Assembly (NCBI GenBank): GCA_030430205.1
Contig: JAUIGE010000001.1
Coordinates: 62,001-126,000, forward strand
DNA length: 64,000 nt
Source: Bacteroidia bacterium
Lineage (GTDB): Bacteria; Bacteroidota; Bacteroidia; J057
Reading direction: 5' to 3'
The notes beneath the pieces are model-generated. The model did no database searches. It was given only the letters and a program-made list of their open reading frames with translations, and was not told where the DNA came from. The translations under genes and the position numbers were made by a program. This document shows positions 62,928 through 64,000 of this stretch, in pieces (position 1 is the stretch's first letter; the number at the start of each line of letters is the position of its first letter).

Positions 62928-64000
62928 TTATCTCGCGATGATTTTTCCCCGAAAGGATTTTTCGTTGGATTTGATTTCCAGCACATAGACGCCTGCGGCG
63001 AGTTCGTTTCTGTCGATCCGCATGTCACGGATGTGGGTTTCTTTTTGGGCAAAAAGCAGCTTGCCTGAGAGGTCCCAAAGTTGAACTTCTACCTGGCTTT
63101 GTGGGCTTTTAAATTGAATGCGGAAAAAATCGGAGAAAGGATTGGGGCTGATTTGGGCGATGTCGGACAGATTTCCGGCATCTATGCCTGTTCGTTTATC
63201 GAAGATTTGGAGAATTCTGCCATTGGCAAGATCTGCCACATATAGTTCGCCCCGATGGTCGCGCCCAAAGCTGCTGATACCTTTGTTAAAAACGCCCAGG
63301 CGTTGGATAGTGGTCGGAAAACCCATCAGGCTGTCAGCCAGTGTCAGCCAAAAATTGCCGGTTTCGTAATCGGCAAAAATGTAATAGCCATACATGCCCG
63401 GATGGTCCTGGCCACGATAGACAAATCCGCCTGTGACAGACTCGCCAAAATTGAGCGAATTGTCATATTCGAAAAGCGGGCTGGCATAATTGCCGAAAGA
63501 GCTGCACCCATTGGTTTGGAAAGGGTCGCTGCCTTCATAGCAGCGCCAGCCGTAGTTTTCGCCGCCCTGGCTACCGCCAGGCTGGCGGCTCAACTCTTCC
63601 GTGGCATCCTGCCCTACATCGGCGATCCATAGATCGCCATTCAGCGGATCAAAGCTAAAGCGCCAGGGATTGCGCAGGCCGAGAGCCCATATCTCATCCC
63701 GTGTTGCGGGATCGTTCACAAAGGGATTGTCGGCAGGGATGCCGTAGGGCAAAGCGCCATCGACCTCCAGGCGCAGCATTTTGCCGAGCAGGGAGAGGCG
63801 GTTTTGGGAATTGTTTTGCGGATCGCCGCCGCTGCCTCCATCTCCTGTGGAGATGTAGAGATAGCCGTCAGGGCCGAAGGCAAGCTGGCCGCCATTGTGA
63901 TTGGTAAAGGGCTGACTGATGTTCAGCATTTTGAGCTCGCTGTTGGGATCAGCGAGCTGGATATTTGTGCTGTCCCGCGTGAAACGCGAGACCTGGGTAG
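62928..64000 (-). CDS. Secreted glucose/sorbosone dehydrogenase-like protein with T9SS sorting domain (5' end outside the window)
   Basis: The frame is open to the window edge; 357 codons are visible. It is a soluble PQQ-type six-bladed propeller: NHNGGQLAFGPDGYLYISTGDGGSGGDP (start of the stretch), LLGKMLRLEVDG, ALGLRNPWRFSFDPLNGDLWIADVGQD and the Cys-bearing ENYGWRCYEGSDPF. These proteins oxidise sugars with PQQ or, in HHIP-like forms, have unknown roles. A type A sorting domain (ISPNPFSDFFRIQF, then ELAAGVYVLEIKS) ends the protein, so it is a T9SS cargo. It is convergent with gmhA. Confidence 0.92.
   Translation of the reverse strand, partial: TQVSRFTRDSTNIQLADPNSELKMLNISQPFTNHNGGQLAFGPDGYLYISTGDGGSGGDPQNNSQNRLSLLGKMLRLEVDGALPYGIPADNPFVNDPATRDEIWALGLRNPWRFSFDPLNGDLWIADVGQDATEELSRQPGGSQGGENYGWRCYEGSDPFQTNGCSSFGNYASPLFEYDNSLNFGESVTGGFVYRGQDHPGMYGYYIFADYETGNFWLTLADSLMGFPTTIQRLGVFNKGISSFGRDHRGELYVADLANGRILQIFDKRTGIDAGNLSDIAQISPNPFSDFFRIQFKSPQSQVEVQLWDLSGKLLFAQKETHIRDMRIDRNELAAGVYVLEIKSNEKSFRGKIIAR

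Overview
The window is chromosomal DNA of a Bacteroidota bacterium. The lineage call rests on six secreted proteins that end in (or, in one case, have a weaker match to) the C-terminal sorting domain of the type IX secretion system (T9SS), a SusD-like lipoprotein, a FecI/FecR/TonB-receptor regulatory set with STN and carboxypeptidase-like domains, SprB-type repeats, -7 boxes of the TAnnTTTG type and the lack of clear Shine-Dalgarno sequences. The mix of large T9SS cargo and MacB-like permeases would suit Saprospiria or Cytophagia; that finer placement is a guess. The DNA is mostly 50-60% GC with tightly packed genes. I see no tRNA, rRNA, CRISPR array or intact mobile element.

Layout. 0-1.3 kb: dnaJ (cut by the window edge) and grpE. 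1.4-8.1 kb: two large T9SS cargo proteins flanking a gap with a probable transposase relic. 8.2-13.9 kb: a transglutaminase-like lipoprotein, a YdeI/OmpD-associated protein, an FAH-family hydratase, both subunits of a 3-oxoacid CoA-transferase and a gamma-glutamyltransferase. 13.9-22.8 kb: three more exported proteins, including a subtilisin-like protease, with an AT-rich block whose two edges lie inside genes. 22.9-30.6 kb: an orphan SusD-like lipoprotein, parE, and a TonB receptor with its FecR anti-sigma and ECF sigma factor. 30.8-44.2 kb: a PD40/von Willebrand A fusion, the Prc protease, a sodium:solute symporter, a Ycf48-like propeller, a biotinyl carrier protein, an MMPL/RND exporter and an OmpA-like lipoprotein. 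44.3-50.4 kb: a six-gene minus-strand run encoding a longin-like/coiled-coil protein, a Ras-like GTPase, a PAS protein, LpxK, purine nucleoside phosphorylase and a putative porin. 50.5-55.8 kb: htpG, a lipoprotein, and an FtsX/MacB permease behind an apparent sigma-54 promoter. 55.8-64 kb: a DprE2-like reductase overlapping an AftB-like GT-C glycosyltransferase, a beta-barrel protein, an S41 protease, a GT4 glycosyltransferase, GmhA and a sugar-dehydrogenase-like T9SS cargo protein.

Three things stand out. First, at least nine gene junctions hold short degenerate arrays with a strict 7- or 8-nt period. The unit differs between loci but recurs in families, and the arrays often contain the stop or start codon of the adjoining gene. 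Second, the DprE2-like/GT-C pair suggests a polyprenyl-phosphate pentofuranose pathway, best known from mycobacteria. Third, the GTPase/longin-like/PAS set is an uncharacterised small-GTPase module in which the usual catalytic Gln is Arg, placed upstream of envelope genes.
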